The notes: generated from the letters alone by a model not told the origin. A stretch of 64,000 nucleotides of DNA from SXOA01 sp046593355 (GCA_046593355.1 JBKJNY010000234.1:1-64000); one strand, 5' to 3'. Positions 44,485 through 54,605 are shown, counted from the stretch's first letter. Program-made: numbers and translations.

Positions 44485-46368
44485 ATGAGCGTTTCCCGCA
44501 AATATCCTATCGGCGCTGAGATCGCCGGCGAACGGGGCGTCCACTTTCGCGTTTGGGCGCCGCGTCGCAAGCAACTCGAAATTGTCCTGGGCGAGAATGG
44601 GAGCCAGGCGACTGCGTTGGAACCGGAAGGCAACGGCTATTTTTCCTGCGTCGTTGGCGGAGCCAAAGCCGGCGACATCTATGGCTTTCGCCTGGATGGC
44701 GGGGAGAAGCTCTTTGCCGATCCCGCTTCACGCTTTCAGCCGCAAGGTCCGCATGGACCTTCGCAGATTGTGGACCCCCAGGCCTATCAGTGGCAGGACG
44801 AGCATTGGAAAGGGCGCGGCCTCCCCGGCCAGGTCATTTACGAAATGCACATCGGCACGTTCACCAAGGAAGGGACATGGCAATCCGCGGCGAAGGAACT
44901 TCCCGCACTCGCGGAACTGGGTGTGACGACGCTCGAGATCATGCCCATCGCCGATTTCCCCGGCAACTTCGGCTGGGGGTATGACGGCGTGAATATGTTC
45001 GCGCCCTACCGCGTCTATGGCCAGCCGGACGACTTTCGCCGCTTCGTCGATGCCGCGCACAAGCTGAGTGTCGGCGTGATTCTGGATGTCGTGTACAACC
45101 ACATCGGCCCCGATGGGAACTATCTGCGGGAGTTTGCCGAGCATTACTTTTCCGCAAAGTACGAGACGGAATGGGGCGAGGCCATCAACTTCGACGATCA
45201 GCACGCCGGCCCCGTCCGCGAGTTTTTCGCCACCAATGCTGCCTACTGGATTGATGAGTATCACCTGGACGGCCTGCGGATGGACGCCACCCAGCAGATT
45301 TTCGATGTTTCACCAGAACATATACTGACCGTTGTCGGCAAGCAGGCCCGCGCGGCGGCGAAGGGGCGGGAGATCATCATCGTCTCGGAAAACGAGCGGC
45401 AGCATGCGGAGCTCGTGCGGCCGATTGAGAAAAAGGGGTACGGGCTGGATGGACTGTGGAATGACGATTTCCACCATGCGGCTATCGTGGCGCTGACCGG
45501 CCACAACGACGCTTACTACACCGATTATCTCGGCCATCCCCAGGAATTCATTTCCGCGATGAAGTGGGGCTATCTGTATCAGGGGCAGCGCTATTCGTGG
45601 CAGGAGATGCGCCGCGGCCGACCAGCCCTCGACCTGCTGCCGGCGCAGTTCATCAACTTCATTCAGAACCACGACCAGATTGCCAACTCCGCCCGCGGGG
45701 AGCGAATTCAGGAACTGACGAGTCCCGGCAAATTTAGGGCTATGACCGCGCTGTATCTGCTGGGGCCGGGCACGCCCATGCTGTTCATGGGGCAGGAGTT
45801 TGCCGCGTCCACACCATTTCTCTACTTTGCGGACCATGTGCCGGAGCTGGCGAAATTAGTCCGCAAGGGACGCGCGGATTTTCTCAAGCAGTTTCCGACG
45901 CTGGCCCGCCCCGAAATGCAGGCTCAGATTCCCGACCCGGCGGCGTTTGCCACCTTCGAGCGCTGCAAGCTGGATTTCGCCGACCGCCAGCGTCATCAGA
46001 AAATCTACGATCTGCATCGCGACTTGCTTCGCCTGCGGCGTGACGACGGGGCCTTCCGCGCGCAGCGGTATCGCGGCGTGGATGGAGCGGTGCTCTCCGA
46101 CCGCTGCTTCATGCTGCGGTTTCTGATGGATGGCTCCCTGGACCGGTTGCTCATCGTGAATTTGGGGCGCGACCTGCATCTGGAACCGATCCCCGAGCCG
46201 CTCATCGCCCCGCCGGAAGGCATGGAGTGGCAAATACTTTGGTCGAGCGAAGACTTGCGGTATGGCGGTTGCGGGACACCCACGGTCGAAAACTTTGCCG
46301 GCTGGCGGATCCCCGGCGAGGCAGCCGTTGTGCTGAAACCAGTGCCGTCCGATGATGAACTCCCGTAA
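44485..46368 (+). CDS. treZ: Malto-oligosyltrehalose trehalohydrolase
   Basis: 627 residues from ATG at 44485. An N-terminal E-set domain (YPIGAEIAGERGVHFRVWAP) is followed by the GH13 barrel: GYDGVNMFAPYRVYGQPDDFRRFVDAAH, VILDVVYNHIGPDGNYL, WIDEYHLDGLRMDATQQIFD (nucleophile Asp), IIVSENERQH (acid/base Glu), FIQNHDQIANSARGER. It releases trehalose from maltooligosyl-trehalose. TreY, which makes that substrate, is not in the window. Confidence 0.93.
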   Translation: MSVSRKYPIGAEIAGERGVHFRVWAPRRKQLEIVLGENGSQATALEPEGNGYFSCVVGGAKAGDIYGFRLDGGEKLFADPASRFQPQGPHGPSQIVDPQAYQWQDEHWKGRGLPGQVIYEMHIGTFTKEGTWQSAAKELPALAELGVTTLEIMPIADFPGNFGWGYDGVNMFAPYRVYGQPDDFRRFVDAAHKLSVGVILDVVYNHIGPDGNYLREFAEHYFSAKYETEWGEAINFDDQHAGPVREFFATNAAYWIDEYHLDGLRMDATQQIFDVSPEHILTVVGKQARAAAKGREIIIVSENERQHAELVRPIEKKGYGLDGLWNDDFHHAAIVALTGHNDAYYTDYLGHPQEFISAMKWGYLYQGQRYSWQEMRRGRPALDLLPAQFINFIQNHDQIANSARGERIQELTSPGKFRAMTALYLLGPGTPMLFMGQEFAASTPFLYFADHVPELAKLVRKGRADFLKQFPTLARPEMQAQIPDPAAFATFERCKLDFADRQRHQKIYDLHRDLLRLRRDDGAFRAQRYRGVDGAVLSDRCFMLRFLMDGSLDRLLIVNLGRDLHLEPIPEPLIAPPEGMEWQILWSSEDLRYGGCGTPTVENFAGWRIPGEAAVVLKPVPSDDELP

Positions 46369-46403
46369 TGGATGCGTATCGCGGCCCGTCCGCAATAGGA
46401 GCG

Positions 46404-46486
46404 TTGAAAAAGGGGTCTGGCTCCGAGCCACTTTTGATTTTCCCCAACAAAACGGAATGCGGCGAGGTGCCTGACCCCTTTTTCAA
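46404..46486. repeat. GTTGAAAAAGGGGTC inverted repeat
   Basis: Arms GTTGAAAAAGGGGTCTGGC and, complementary at its end, CCTGACCCCTTTTTCAAC frame a 50-base middle with GCTCCGAGCC. It lies between treZ and the debranching gene, whose start is 30 bases on. A hairpin with a T-run in either direction could attenuate the operon. Confidence 0.8.
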
Positions 46487-46515
46487 CAGGCAGCTAGCCG
46501 CAATAGGAGCCTGAC

Positions 46516-48552
46516 ATGGAAGACTGGGTCTTACGAATGCCGTGGGGTCACGAGCAGAGTCACGTGACCGAGCCGCTGCTGACGCGCGAATGGCTGGTGG
46601 GAAATGGACTGGGTGGTTACGCCTCCGGCACCGTTGCCGGCGTTGCCTCGCGCCGCTATCACAGCCTGCTCATCGCCGCGCTACCGGCTCACCTCGGCCG
46701 CCGCGTCATGCTTAACCATTTGACCGAATTGATCCGTTTGCCTGGTGGCGAGACAGCGCTGATCGGCGGCGAAGAGCGAGGGGGCTCGCTCGACTTGCAT
46801 GGCGCTGACTTGCTGCGCGAGTTTCGGCTCGAATTCGGCCTGCCGGTTTGGCGCTATGCCTTCCATAATCACGTGATCGAAAAGCGGGTCCTGCTGCCGC
46901 ACAAACAGAACACGGTGCATGTCAGCTACCGGCTGATACAAGGGGACGGCTCGGTGCGGCTCAAGCTGCGGCCCTGCATTCACTTTCGGCCGCACGATGC
47001 ACCCGTGAGTTATCCGCACGCCGGTCCGTCCCCCATCCTCTGCAACGACAAGAGGGTGGAAATCCGGCCGCAAGAGCCGCTGCCGCCGCTGTGCCTCTTC
47101 ACGCACGGCGACCGCATCGCCTTTACGCTCGACAGCACGATGCTGCCGAACATCCTTTACCGCGTGGAGGAAAGCCGCGGCTATGAGTCGTTCGGCGACC
47201 TGTGGAGCCCCGGGTATTTCCGCGCGGATTTGTCTCAGGACAATCCAGTGACGCTGGTGGCGTCCACCGAGTCCTGGGAAACCATCATGGCCCTCTCGCC
47301 GACAGAGGCGACCGACCTGGAGCACACTCGCCGCCAGCGCCTGCTCGCCATTGCCAACCCGGCAGTGAACCGGGGTCCCGCCAGCGAGCTGGTGCTCGCT
47401 GCCGATCAATTCTTGATAACCCCGATGGGCCGCCTGCAAGACACCGCCCGCACCGCGGCCGCGGGGGACGAAGCGCGCACGGTTATCGCCGGCTATCACT
47501 GGTTCACGGATTGGGGCCGCGACACGATGATCAGCCTGGAAGGGCTGACTCTCACCACCGGCCGGCATAACGAGGCGGGGTACATCCTGCGGACCTTCGC
47601 CCAGTACATTCGGGACGGCCTGATCCCCAACATGTTTCCCGAAGGGGAGAGCCAGGGACTCTATCACACGGCTGATGCCACGCTCTGGTTCTTTCACGCC
47701 CTCAGCCGCTACGTGAGCGCGACTGGCGACCGCAACACGCTCCGCATGCTGCTGCCGAAGCTCAAGGATATTGTCGATCATCACGTCCGTGGCACGCGGT
47801 TCGGCATCGGCGTCGACCCGGCCGACGGCCTGCTCCGGCAGGGGGCGGAAGGGTATCAGCTCACCTGGATGGACGCCAAAGTTGGGGATTGGGTCGTCAC
47901 GCCGCGCCGCGGCAAGGCGGTGGAAATCAACGCCCTCTGGTACAACGCCCTGCGGCTCTTGGAAAACTGGGTCCGAGAGGAAGACGGCCCCGATGCCGGC
48001 CGCGAGTTTTCGGAGATGGCCCAGCGAGTTCGCAACTCCTTCAACAAACGCTTCTGGATGGAGGAATCCGGCTATCTCTATGACGTGCTCGACGGCGAGC
48101 AGGGGAACGATCCCGCCCTGCGGCCCAATCAGCTCTTTTCGTTCTCGCTGGAGCATCCGGTCCTGGAAACTTCTCGCTGGAAGCCGGTGCTGGACATCTG
48201 CACGAAGACGCTGCTCACGCCGGTGGGCTTGCGGTCACTCGCGCCGGGCCATCGGGACTATAAGGACAAATACTTTGGCGACCTGCGGTCTCGCGACGCG
48301 GCCTATCACCAGGGGACCGTTTGGGGCTGGCTCATCGGGCCGTACATCGACTGCTATTTGCGGGTCCATCCCGAAGAGCGGGTTGCCGCCCGTAAATTCC
48401 TGAGCGGTTTCGTGGACCATCTCGGCGAAGCCTGCATCGGCAGCATCAGCGAAGTCTTTGACGCCGAAGCCCCCTTCACTCCCCGCGGCTGCATCGCCCA
48501 GGCCTGGAGCGTGGCGGAGGTGCTGCGGTGCTGGGTGCGAACCGCGGAATAA
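46516..48552 (+). CDS. Glycogen debranching enzyme (amylo-alpha-1,6-glucosidase type)
   Basis: 678 residues. N-terminal GDE_N domain (LLTREWLVGNGLGGYASGTVAGVASRRYHSLLIAAL) and a C-terminal six-hairpin amylo-alpha-1,6-glucosidase domain of the GH133 type: YHWFTDWGRDTMISLEGLTLTTG, NMFPEGESQGLYHTADATLWFFHAL, LTWMDAKVGDWVVTPRRGKAVEINALWYNAL, YHQGTVWGWLIGPYIDCYLR. It removes the branch stubs of glycogen. Together with malQ, treZ and treS it forms a glycogen-trehalose-maltose network. Confidence 0.93.
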   Translation: MEDWVLRMPWGHEQSHVTEPLLTREWLVGNGLGGYASGTVAGVASRRYHSLLIAALPAHLGRRVMLNHLTELIRLPGGETALIGGEERGGSLDLHGADLLREFRLEFGLPVWRYAFHNHVIEKRVLLPHKQNTVHVSYRLIQGDGSVRLKLRPCIHFRPHDAPVSYPHAGPSPILCNDKRVEIRPQEPLPPLCLFTHGDRIAFTLDSTMLPNILYRVEESRGYESFGDLWSPGYFRADLSQDNPVTLVASTESWETIMALSPTEATDLEHTRRQRLLAIANPAVNRGPASELVLAADQFLITPMGRLQDTARTAAAGDEARTVIAGYHWFTDWGRDTMISLEGLTLTTGRHNEAGYILRTFAQYIRDGLIPNMFPEGESQGLYHTADATLWFFHALSRYVSATGDRNTLRMLLPKLKDIVDHHVRGTRFGIGVDPADGLLRQGAEGYQLTWMDAKVGDWVVTPRRGKAVEINALWYNALRLLENWVREEDGPDAGREFSEMAQRVRNSFNKRFWMEESGYLYDVLDGEQGNDPALRPNQLFSFSLEHPVLETSRWKPVLDICTKTLLTPVGLRSLAPGHRDYKDKYFGDLRSRDAAYHQGTVWGWLIGPYIDCYLRVHPEERVAARKFLSGFVDHLGEACIGSISEVFDAEAPFTPRGCIAQAWSVAEVLRCWVRTAE

Positions 48553-48619
48553 GCTGGCCTACATGGGCCGCTGCGGTGCTGATATGCTTGTGAGTCCACC
48601 GGCCTGCCTTTTTCTTTTT

Positions 48620-48644
48620 TGGGCAGGCTGGAAGCCTACCCCAC
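48620..48644. repeat. GCAGGCTGGAAGCCTACCCC element, single arm before serS
   Basis: Same 25-base unit as 35978-36002, ending 10 bases before the serS ATG. The flanking GCCTGCC at 48602-48608 can pair with GGCAGGC here over a T-rich loop. It leaves no Shine-Dalgarno-like sequence in front of serS, so the leader of this essential gene is mostly repeat. Confidence 0.9.
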
Positions 48645-48654
48645 CTACAAAATC

Positions 48655-49938
48655 ATGCTCGACCGCAAATTCATTGTCGAAAACGCCGCTGCCGTCAAAC
48701 AAAACTGCGCGAATCGCGGGACGAGTTGCGATGTCGACCAGTTGATGCGGCTTGAGGAACAGCGGCGGGCGAAGCTGCTGGAAGTGGAAGAGCTGAACCG
48801 GAAAGCAAACGAGAATTCCAAGAAGATTGGTCCTGCCAAGACTGAAGAAGAGCGCAACGCCCTGAAGGAAGAAGGACGCAAGTTGCGAGCTGCCAAGGAA
48901 GCCTCTCAGGCGGAGCATGACAAGCTCGATTCCGAGGCGCGCGAGATTCAGTTGCACATCCCGAACATGACGCATCCGGCCGCGCCGGTCGGCGGCGGGG
49001 ACGATGCGCATGTCGAGGTCCGCCGCGGCAAAACGGAAGTCCGCAAGTTCGACTTCCCGCCGCTGGACCACGTGCAACTCGGCGAGAAACTCGACCTCTT
49101 CGATTTCGAAGCGGGGGCTCGGACGACAGGGCACGGATTTTATTTTCTGAAGAACGACTGCGTGCTGCTCGACTTGGCGCTCCAGCGGTATGCCGTGGAC
49201 GTGCTGGCCCGGCACGGCTTCACACTGACGACGACGCCGGACCTGGCTCGGCAGGAAGTGCTGATGGGGACCGGCTACAACCCCCGCGGACCGGAGACGC
49301 AGATTTACAGCATCGCCGGCAGTGATTTGTGCCTCGTGGGGACCGCGGAAATCACGCTCGGCGGCATGTACGCCGAGCAAATCATCGAAGCCGAGAATCT
49401 TCCCATCAAGTTGGCCGGCATCAGCCACTGCTTCCGTACCGAAGCGGGCGCGGCCGGCAAAGCGACGCGCGGCATCTATCGCGTACACCAATTCACCAAG
49501 GTGGAGATGTTCGCCTTTACGCTTCCCGAGCAGAGCGACGACATGCTGGAGCAACTTCGGGACATTGAATGTGAACTGTTCGACGGCCTGGGCATTCCGT
49601 ATCGCGTGATTGACACCGCCAGCGGCGACCTCGGCGGCCCGGCCTACCGCAAGTACGACCTGGAAGCCTGGATGCCCGGCCGCGGCGAGGGGGGCGATTG
49701 GGGGGAAGTCACCAGCACCAGCAACTGCACCGACTACCAGGCCCGCCGCCTGAACATCCGTTATAAGAAAAAGGACGAGAAAGGAACCCGCTTCGCCCAC
49801 ACCCTCAACGGCACCGCTATCGCCCTCAGCCGAGCCCTCATCGCCGTGCTGGAAAATTATCAGCAAGCGGACGGCAGCGTGGAAGTGCCGCAGGTGTTGC
49901 GCGGGTGGATGGGGAAGGAGAGGATGACACCCCAGTAA
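48655..49938 (+). CDS. serS: Seryl-tRNA synthetase
   Basis: 427 residues from ATG at 48655. N-terminal coiled-coil arm (about 30-100, VDQLMRLEEQRRAKLLEVEELNRKANENSKK), then the class II core: motif 2 SHCFRTEAGAAGKATRGIYRVHQFTKVEMF, and motif 3 with NGTAIALSRALIAVLENYQ. TGTAEITLGGMYAEQII-like serine-binding segment appears as VGTAEITLGG. Charges tRNA-Ser and tRNA-Sec. Ordinary length. Confidence 0.96.
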   Translation: MLDRKFIVENAAAVKQNCANRGTSCDVDQLMRLEEQRRAKLLEVEELNRKANENSKKIGPAKTEEERNALKEEGRKLRAAKEASQAEHDKLDSEAREIQLHIPNMTHPAAPVGGGDDAHVEVRRGKTEVRKFDFPPLDHVQLGEKLDLFDFEAGARTTGHGFYFLKNDCVLLDLALQRYAVDVLARHGFTLTTTPDLARQEVLMGTGYNPRGPETQIYSIAGSDLCLVGTAEITLGGMYAEQIIEAENLPIKLAGISHCFRTEAGAAGKATRGIYRVHQFTKVEMFAFTLPEQSDDMLEQLRDIECELFDGLGIPYRVIDTASGDLGGPAYRKYDLEAWMPGRGEGGDWGEVTSTSNCTDYQARRLNIRYKKKDEKGTRFAHTLNGTAIALSRALIAVLENYQQADGSVEVPQVLRGWMGKERMTPQ

Positions 49939-49986
49939 CTTTCGATGCTCGTCCTTGATTAGAATGGCGGTAGGAGCCATGCCTTT

Positions 49987-50736
49987 ATGACGTCATTTGC
50001 AATTGCCAAAACTCCTGCTTCGTCTCGACGCACACCAAATTCCTTGCTCGAATCCGACGAGGTTTTGGTCACACCAGTTGCCGGCGCACTCGCAATTCCT
50101 TCGTTTGTCGTCGATCATGCATCGTTCCGCCGCTGGGCTCGATCGGATGATTACCCCAGACACGGCAGGTTTGCCTGGTTGAACGGCATGATCTGGATGG
50201 ACTTCATGGTCGAGCAAGTCTTCAGTCACAACACGGTCAAGAACGAATTCATCGCTGCTTTGGTGCGGCACGTCAACAAATACAAACTTGGTCATCTACT
50301 GTCCGACCGGGTTCTCGTGAGCAACGATAAAGTCGGGCTGTCCGCGGAACCGGACGTGCTGTTTGTCTCTTATGAGTCGGAAACTTCCGGCCGGGTTCAT
50401 TTCAAAGAGAGTGCCAGCACAGGAGCTATTGAAGTGGAAGGAACACCGGATATGACCTTGGAAGTGGTGAGCGATTCCTCGGTCACGAAAGACACGGTCA
50501 ATCTCAAGTCGCTGTACTTCGAGGCAGGCGTGCAGGAATACTGGGTCGTCGATGCCCGCCGCGGCACGGCGAAATTCACCATTCTCAAACGCGGCAGCAG
50601 AGGTTTTATTCCGGTAACGCCGTCCGCAGATGGCTTTGCGCGGTCGGTCGTTTTCGGCGCGGGAGTTCGATTGCGCGTCAAGCAAGGTCCAACCAAGCGG
50701 CCGATTTACAGCGTGACCATCAAGAGGATGTCTTGA
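49987..50736 (+). CDS. Uma2-family nuclease (DUF820)
   Basis: 249 residues. Restriction-endonuclease-like fold of the Uma2 family: RFAWLNGMIWMDFM, RVLVSNDKVGLSAEPDVLFVSYES, DMTLEVVSDSSVTKDTVNLKSLYFEAGVQEYWVVDARRGTAKFTIL. These are widespread in cyanobacteria and planctomycetes; a biological role is not established. It follows serS by 48 bases and its stop is 2 bases ahead of the next start. Confidence 0.85.
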   Translation: MTSFAIAKTPASSRRTPNSLLESDEVLVTPVAGALAIPSFVVDHASFRRWARSDDYPRHGRFAWLNGMIWMDFMVEQVFSHNTVKNEFIAALVRHVNKYKLGHLLSDRVLVSNDKVGLSAEPDVLFVSYESETSGRVHFKESASTGAIEVEGTPDMTLEVVSDSSVTKDTVNLKSLYFEAGVQEYWVVDARRGTAKFTILKRGSRGFIPVTPSADGFARSVVFGAGVRLRVKQGPTKRPIYSVTIKRMS

Positions 50737-50738
50737 TC

Positions 50739-51674
50739 ATGAATCGTCGCACGATGATTTCCGCCGGGACCGCTGCCGCAATTCTGGCGGGACTGCCTCA
50801 GACTACACGGTCCGCGCCGGCTTCGCCCATGCCGCGCTCCAACCCCATCGGCATCTCCACCTACTCTTTCTGGCAGTTCGAGCACGAAGAGTACCGCGAT
50901 ATCGAGAAGTGCATCGACCTGGCCGCGGAGTGGGGCTTTGACGGCGTGGAAATCCTGCATCGGCAGATGACGAACGAGGAGAACGGCTATTTGCAGAAGC
51001 TCAAAAAGCGGGCGTTTGTGAATGGGCTGGCCCTGATGGGTTTTTCCACACACCAAGGCTTTGTATCGCCGAAGGAGGAAGAGCGGAAGAAGAACATCGA
51101 CCACACCATCCACTGCATCGAGCTCGCATATGCTCTTGGCATTCCCACCATGCGGGTGAACACCGGCCGCTGGGGGACCAGCAAGGACTTTGACGAGCTG
51201 ATGAAGAATCGCGGCATCGAGCCGCAGCTGCCCGGCTATACCGACGATGACGGTTTCAAATGGGTCATCGATAGCTTCGAGAAACTGCTGCCGACCGCGG
51301 AGAAGTGCGGCGTGCTGTTGGGGCTGGAAAACCACTGGGGCCTCGGCCGCACCGCGGAGGGCGTGCTGCGGATTGTCGACGCCATCAAGTCCCCCTGGCT
51401 GCAAGTCACGGCGGATACCGGCAATTTCCTGGAAGACCCCTACGACCGCCTGGAGCTATTAGCTCCCAAGACCATCCTGCTGCAAGCCAAAACCTACTAC
51501 GGTGGCGGCCTCTGGTATCAACTCGACCTCGACTACGACCGCATCGCCAAACTCTTCCACAAGCACAAGTATCGCGGCTTCGTCTCGCTGGAGTTCGAAG
51601 GGAAGGAAGATCCCAAAATCGCGGTTCCCAAGAGCCTGGCATTGTTGAGGAAGGCATTCAGCAGCGGCGGGTGA
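50739..51674 (+). CDS. Tat-exported sugar phosphate isomerase/epimerase-like TIM barrel
   Basis: 311 residues from the ATG at 50739 (AGAGGATG upstream; the TTG at 50733 is less likely). Tat signal MNRRTMISAGTAAAILAGLPQ. The rest is a xylose-isomerase-like AP endonuclease-2 barrel: FDGVEILHRQM, MGFSTHQGFVSP, GLENHWGLGRTAEGVLRIVDAI, TADTGNFL, YRGFVSLEFEGKEDP, with the metal ligands Glu, Asp, His in place. Substrate unknown. Planctomycetes encode many such exported isomerase-like proteins. Confidence 0.85.
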   Translation: MNRRTMISAGTAAAILAGLPQTTRSAPASPMPRSNPIGISTYSFWQFEHEEYRDIEKCIDLAAEWGFDGVEILHRQMTNEENGYLQKLKKRAFVNGLALMGFSTHQGFVSPKEEERKKNIDHTIHCIELAYALGIPTMRVNTGRWGTSKDFDELMKNRGIEPQLPGYTDDDGFKWVIDSFEKLLPTAEKCGVLLGLENHWGLGRTAEGVLRIVDAIKSPWLQVTADTGNFLEDPYDRLELLAPKTILLQAKTYYGGGLWYQLDLDYDRIAKLFHKHKYRGFVSLEFEGKEDPKIAVPKSLALLRKAFSSGG

Positions 51675-51698
51675 TTTGCGCCCTCCGAATCTTGTTGG

Positions 51699-54605
51699 CT
51701 ACGGGTCCGCCGTTCTGCCGAAGAAGAATCCGACTCCGGCTACTGCTAGTCCTATCGGAACTGCCACGAGCCCGCCGCCGGGAATGCCGAACGTCGATCC
51801 AATTAGCATCAATGCGGCCGCAGGCAGAGCGAAAAGAGACATCTTCCAGCCCCGGAAGAGGCCAAGCACAACCAGCATGAGTCCCGCGATTCCCGCCGGC
51901 CAGCCGCTGAGGAAACGACCGAGGACGGGAATTGGCAAGTCCTTGGCACCGGCGGCTTGCTTCGAGGAATCGGCGACGCTCCCTTTCACGGTGTCGGCGG
52001 CAGCTTTCACGTCGCCGGTTTTGACCGATTCCGCCAAGTTCGTCGCCGCATCCTTGATCTGGCCGATCTTAAAGACATCGGGACTCAGCTTCACCCACAT
52101 CGCGAAAGCCGCAATCAGGACGCAGCCGAGGAGGAACCGCATTTTGCCACCGAGGGCGAAGGTGAGCGGCGAGGCGGCGAGGCCCAACATGCGGTTCTTC
52201 TTCGGCTGGTAAGCGCCGCGGCGGGCGTCGGCGAGCATCTGCTTGATGCGCTGCCGTTTGGCTTCGGAGGCAGCTTTGGGATCGATAACGGTTGCTCCCC
52301 CTTTAACCGGCTCTTTGCGGGCCTGCTCGGCTTCGTCCATCAAGACGTCCGCCATGGCCTGAGCCTGCTTGCGGGCGGCCATTACGTCCACACCTTGGGC
52401 TTGCAGGTTCTTCTCTTCGACGTTTTGCAAGTGCTGACGCTCCTTGCGTTCCTTGTCGGCCCGCAGGCGGTCGTCCATCCAGCGGATGACTGCGTCTCGC
52501 CAACTACGGAACTTTTTGCGAGTGCGGCCGGAATCGCCGCGGCCGAATTGCTCGCGGGCGGCGAGCTTGGCCTCGTAATTGAAGAGGGCTTCAAAGAATT
52601 CCTCCCAGTTGTCGCCGCTGTAACGGGCGACAAAGGAGCGGAGCGAGTTTTCGTCCACACCCTTGAGCCGCAGTGACTTGAGAAGCTGTTCCATCTTTTC
52701 GAGCGGCTCTTTCCGCTGGCGGGCCAGGCCGTCATCGACGACGAACGAATAGCCCGCGGCCAGTCCGACCGCCAGCATCGCGAAGCCGAGCCAGTACCAG
52801 AGCGTGCCGAGCAACCATAGAGCCAGCAAAAACACCAGGCCGCCGCCGAGCCAGGTCAGCCAGTCGGTAATGCGGGCCGAGAACAGGAAGCCGCGAGTCC
52901 TTTCAAACAAGTAGGTCCGCTGCCGCTGGCCGGAGATTACGAAGTAAGCGGCAGTCGTCATGGCGGCGAGGCCGAGGACACCGCCAGCCAGCCCCCAACT
53001 GAAAAACATCGCGACGATAAACACCAGACCGCAAACGCCAAAGAATGCGAGTGGTAGAATCCCGCGCATGCCAGCCATCGCCGCCGAGTTGAAGTTCTTG
53101 ACCGATTCCTCCAGGAGCTGCGCATGCTCTTCCTTGGGAGAATAGGTGCCGCTGGATTGAACACCGAGGAATCCCTCCAGATCCTTGATGACTTCATTCA
53201 GGGCCGCGTAGCGGTCCTCGGGCCGTTTGGCGACCATCTTGAGGCAGATTTCCGAGAGCCGCGCGGGAACTCGCTTGACGATGGCTTCCGGACGGACGAC
53301 CGGCTCGGTTTTGTGCTTGGTGATGACTTCCAGGGCGGTCGCTCCTTCAAACGGCGGCCGGCCGGTCAGCAGGACATAAAGCGAACAGCCGAGCGAATAA
53401 ATGTCCGCCCGATGATCCACGCCGGCGGCATTGGCGGCTTGCTCGGGGGCCATGTAGGCGGGGGTGCCCATGGCGACGTTGTTGAGCGTGACGTTCGCCG
53501 TGGCCGCTGCCAGTGACGCGGACCTGTCCGCTGGTGCCGCGTTTTCCCTCGCTTCCGCGGCCGCTTCGGCCTCGGCAGCGGCGGGTGTTTTGACGAGACC
53601 CAGGTCGGCAACTTTGACGATGCCGTTGTCATTGACCATCATGTTCGCCGGCTTCACGTCCCGGTGAACCATGCCGTGGTCGTGGGCATATTGCAACCCA
53701 CGAGCCGCTTGCAGGATGTAACCGACGGCGACTTCGGGGTCGAGCTTTCCTTCCTTGCGGACAATCTCATCGAGCGATTGGCCGCGGACAAACTCCATGC
53801 TGAAATAGTTGGTGCCGTTCTCCTGTCCCAGATCGTAAATCTGCACCACGTTGTGATGCGTAAGCTGGGCGGCAGCGTAAGCCTCGCGCGTGAAGCGGGC
53901 GATGAAAGTGGGATTATCCGCGTATTGGGCCTGAATGGTCTTCAGGGCCACGTCCCGGTCGAGCGACGTCTGTCTGGCCAGGTACACTGCTCCCATGGCC
54001 CCACGGCCAAGTTCCTTGACGATCTTGTAGCCGCCGATGGTGGCGGGAACGCCGCCGGAGGGAGCGGTGGAAGCTCCGTAAGAAACCGGACCTTGGTCTG
54101 GGCGGGTCGCGCCGCCGTAATTGCCTGGCGCGGTGGCATCCGCGGCGCGATTGGCCATCGTCGCGACGGCACTGTTGCTCGTCGGCACCATGGTCGCGGC
54201 GCTACCGGCATCGAACATGGCGGTGGCTTCGACGCCCCCTCCCACGGTTTTCTCGCTGCTGGTGGGAGTACGAGCTGCGGGAGCCGGTGGCTTCGCCGCG
54301 GGTGGCGGCGGCGAGACAATGGTCGCTTCGACCTGTGGATTTGGGACAACAGTCTTTGCAGCCGGCGGGGATTCTGGGACCGTGGTCGCGTCCGCCGCGG
54401 GCGGATACAGCACCGTCGGCGCGTTGGCGATATTCGCCCGCTCCCCTTCCGCAGGCAGTTTTTGAATGAGCGGTTCTTTCGACGCATCCGGGAATACGGT
54501 GAGCGAAAACCGCTCCCCGCATTTGGCGCACTTGGGTTTGTACTTTCCCGGCTTGGCGTCCTTCACCACCATGCTGTGCTGGCAGTGGGGACAATGGAGC
54601 GGCAC
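51699..54605 (-). CDS. Zinc-ribbon Ser/Thr protein kinase with membrane domain
   Basis: 968 residues. A zinc ribbon at 5-29 (CPHC...CAKC) is followed by a 160-residue Pro/Ala/Thr-rich linker and a Hanks kinase domain from 193: LGRGAMGAVY, Lys222, HRD at 314-316, the magnesium motif as DLG (334-336) and APE at 386-388. An Ala/Glu-rich insert of about 35 residues sits between DLG and the TP-APE segment. After the kinase there are several membrane helices (about 515-660), a charged region (DNWEEFFEALFNYEAKL to NVEEKN) and a further hydrophobic C-terminus with two or three helices. Likely an envelope-bound sensor kinase; ligand unknown. Confidence 0.9.
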   Translation of the reverse strand: MPLHCPHCQHSMVVKDAKPGKYKPKCAKCGERFSLTVFPDASKEPLIQKLPAEGERANIANAPTVLYPPAADATTVPESPPAAKTVVPNPQVEATIVSPPPPAAKPPAPAARTPTSSEKTVGGGVEATAMFDAGSAATMVPTSNSAVATMANRAADATAPGNYGGATRPDQGPVSYGASTAPSGGVPATIGGYKIVKELGRGAMGAVYLARQTSLDRDVALKTIQAQYADNPTFIARFTREAYAAAQLTHHNVVQIYDLGQENGTNYFSMEFVRGQSLDEIVRKEGKLDPEVAVGYILQAARGLQYAHDHGMVHRDVKPANMMVNDNGIVKVADLGLVKTPAAAEAEAAAEARENAAPADRSASLAAATANVTLNNVAMGTPAYMAPEQAANAAGVDHRADIYSLGCSLYVLLTGRPPFEGATALEVITKHKTEPVVRPEAIVKRVPARLSEICLKMVAKRPEDRYAALNEVIKDLEGFLGVQSSGTYSPKEEHAQLLEESVKNFNSAAMAGMRGILPLAFFGVCGLVFIVAMFFSWGLAGGVLGLAAMTTAAYFVISGQRQRTYLFERTRGFLFSARITDWLTWLGGGLVFLLALWLLGTLWYWLGFAMLAVGLAAGYSFVVDDGLARQRKEPLEKMEQLLKSLRLKGVDENSLRSFVARYSGDNWEEFFEALFNYEAKLAAREQFGRGDSGRTRKKFRSWRDAVIRWMDDRLRADKERKERQHLQNVEEKNLQAQGVDVMAARKQAQAMADVLMDEAEQARKEPVKGGATVIDPKAASEAKRQRIKQMLADARRGAYQPKKNRMLGLAASPLTFALGGKMRFLLGCVLIAAFAMWVKLSPDVFKIGQIKDAATNLAESVKTGDVKAAADTVKGSVADSSKQAAGAKDLPIPVLGRFLSGWPAGIAGLMLVVLGLFRGWKMSLFALPAAALMLIGSTFGIPGGGLVAVPIGLAVAGVGFFFGRTADP

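Noticed and set aside
46681..48156. 491-residue minus-strand frame
   Set aside because: Antisense to the debranching enzyme gene.
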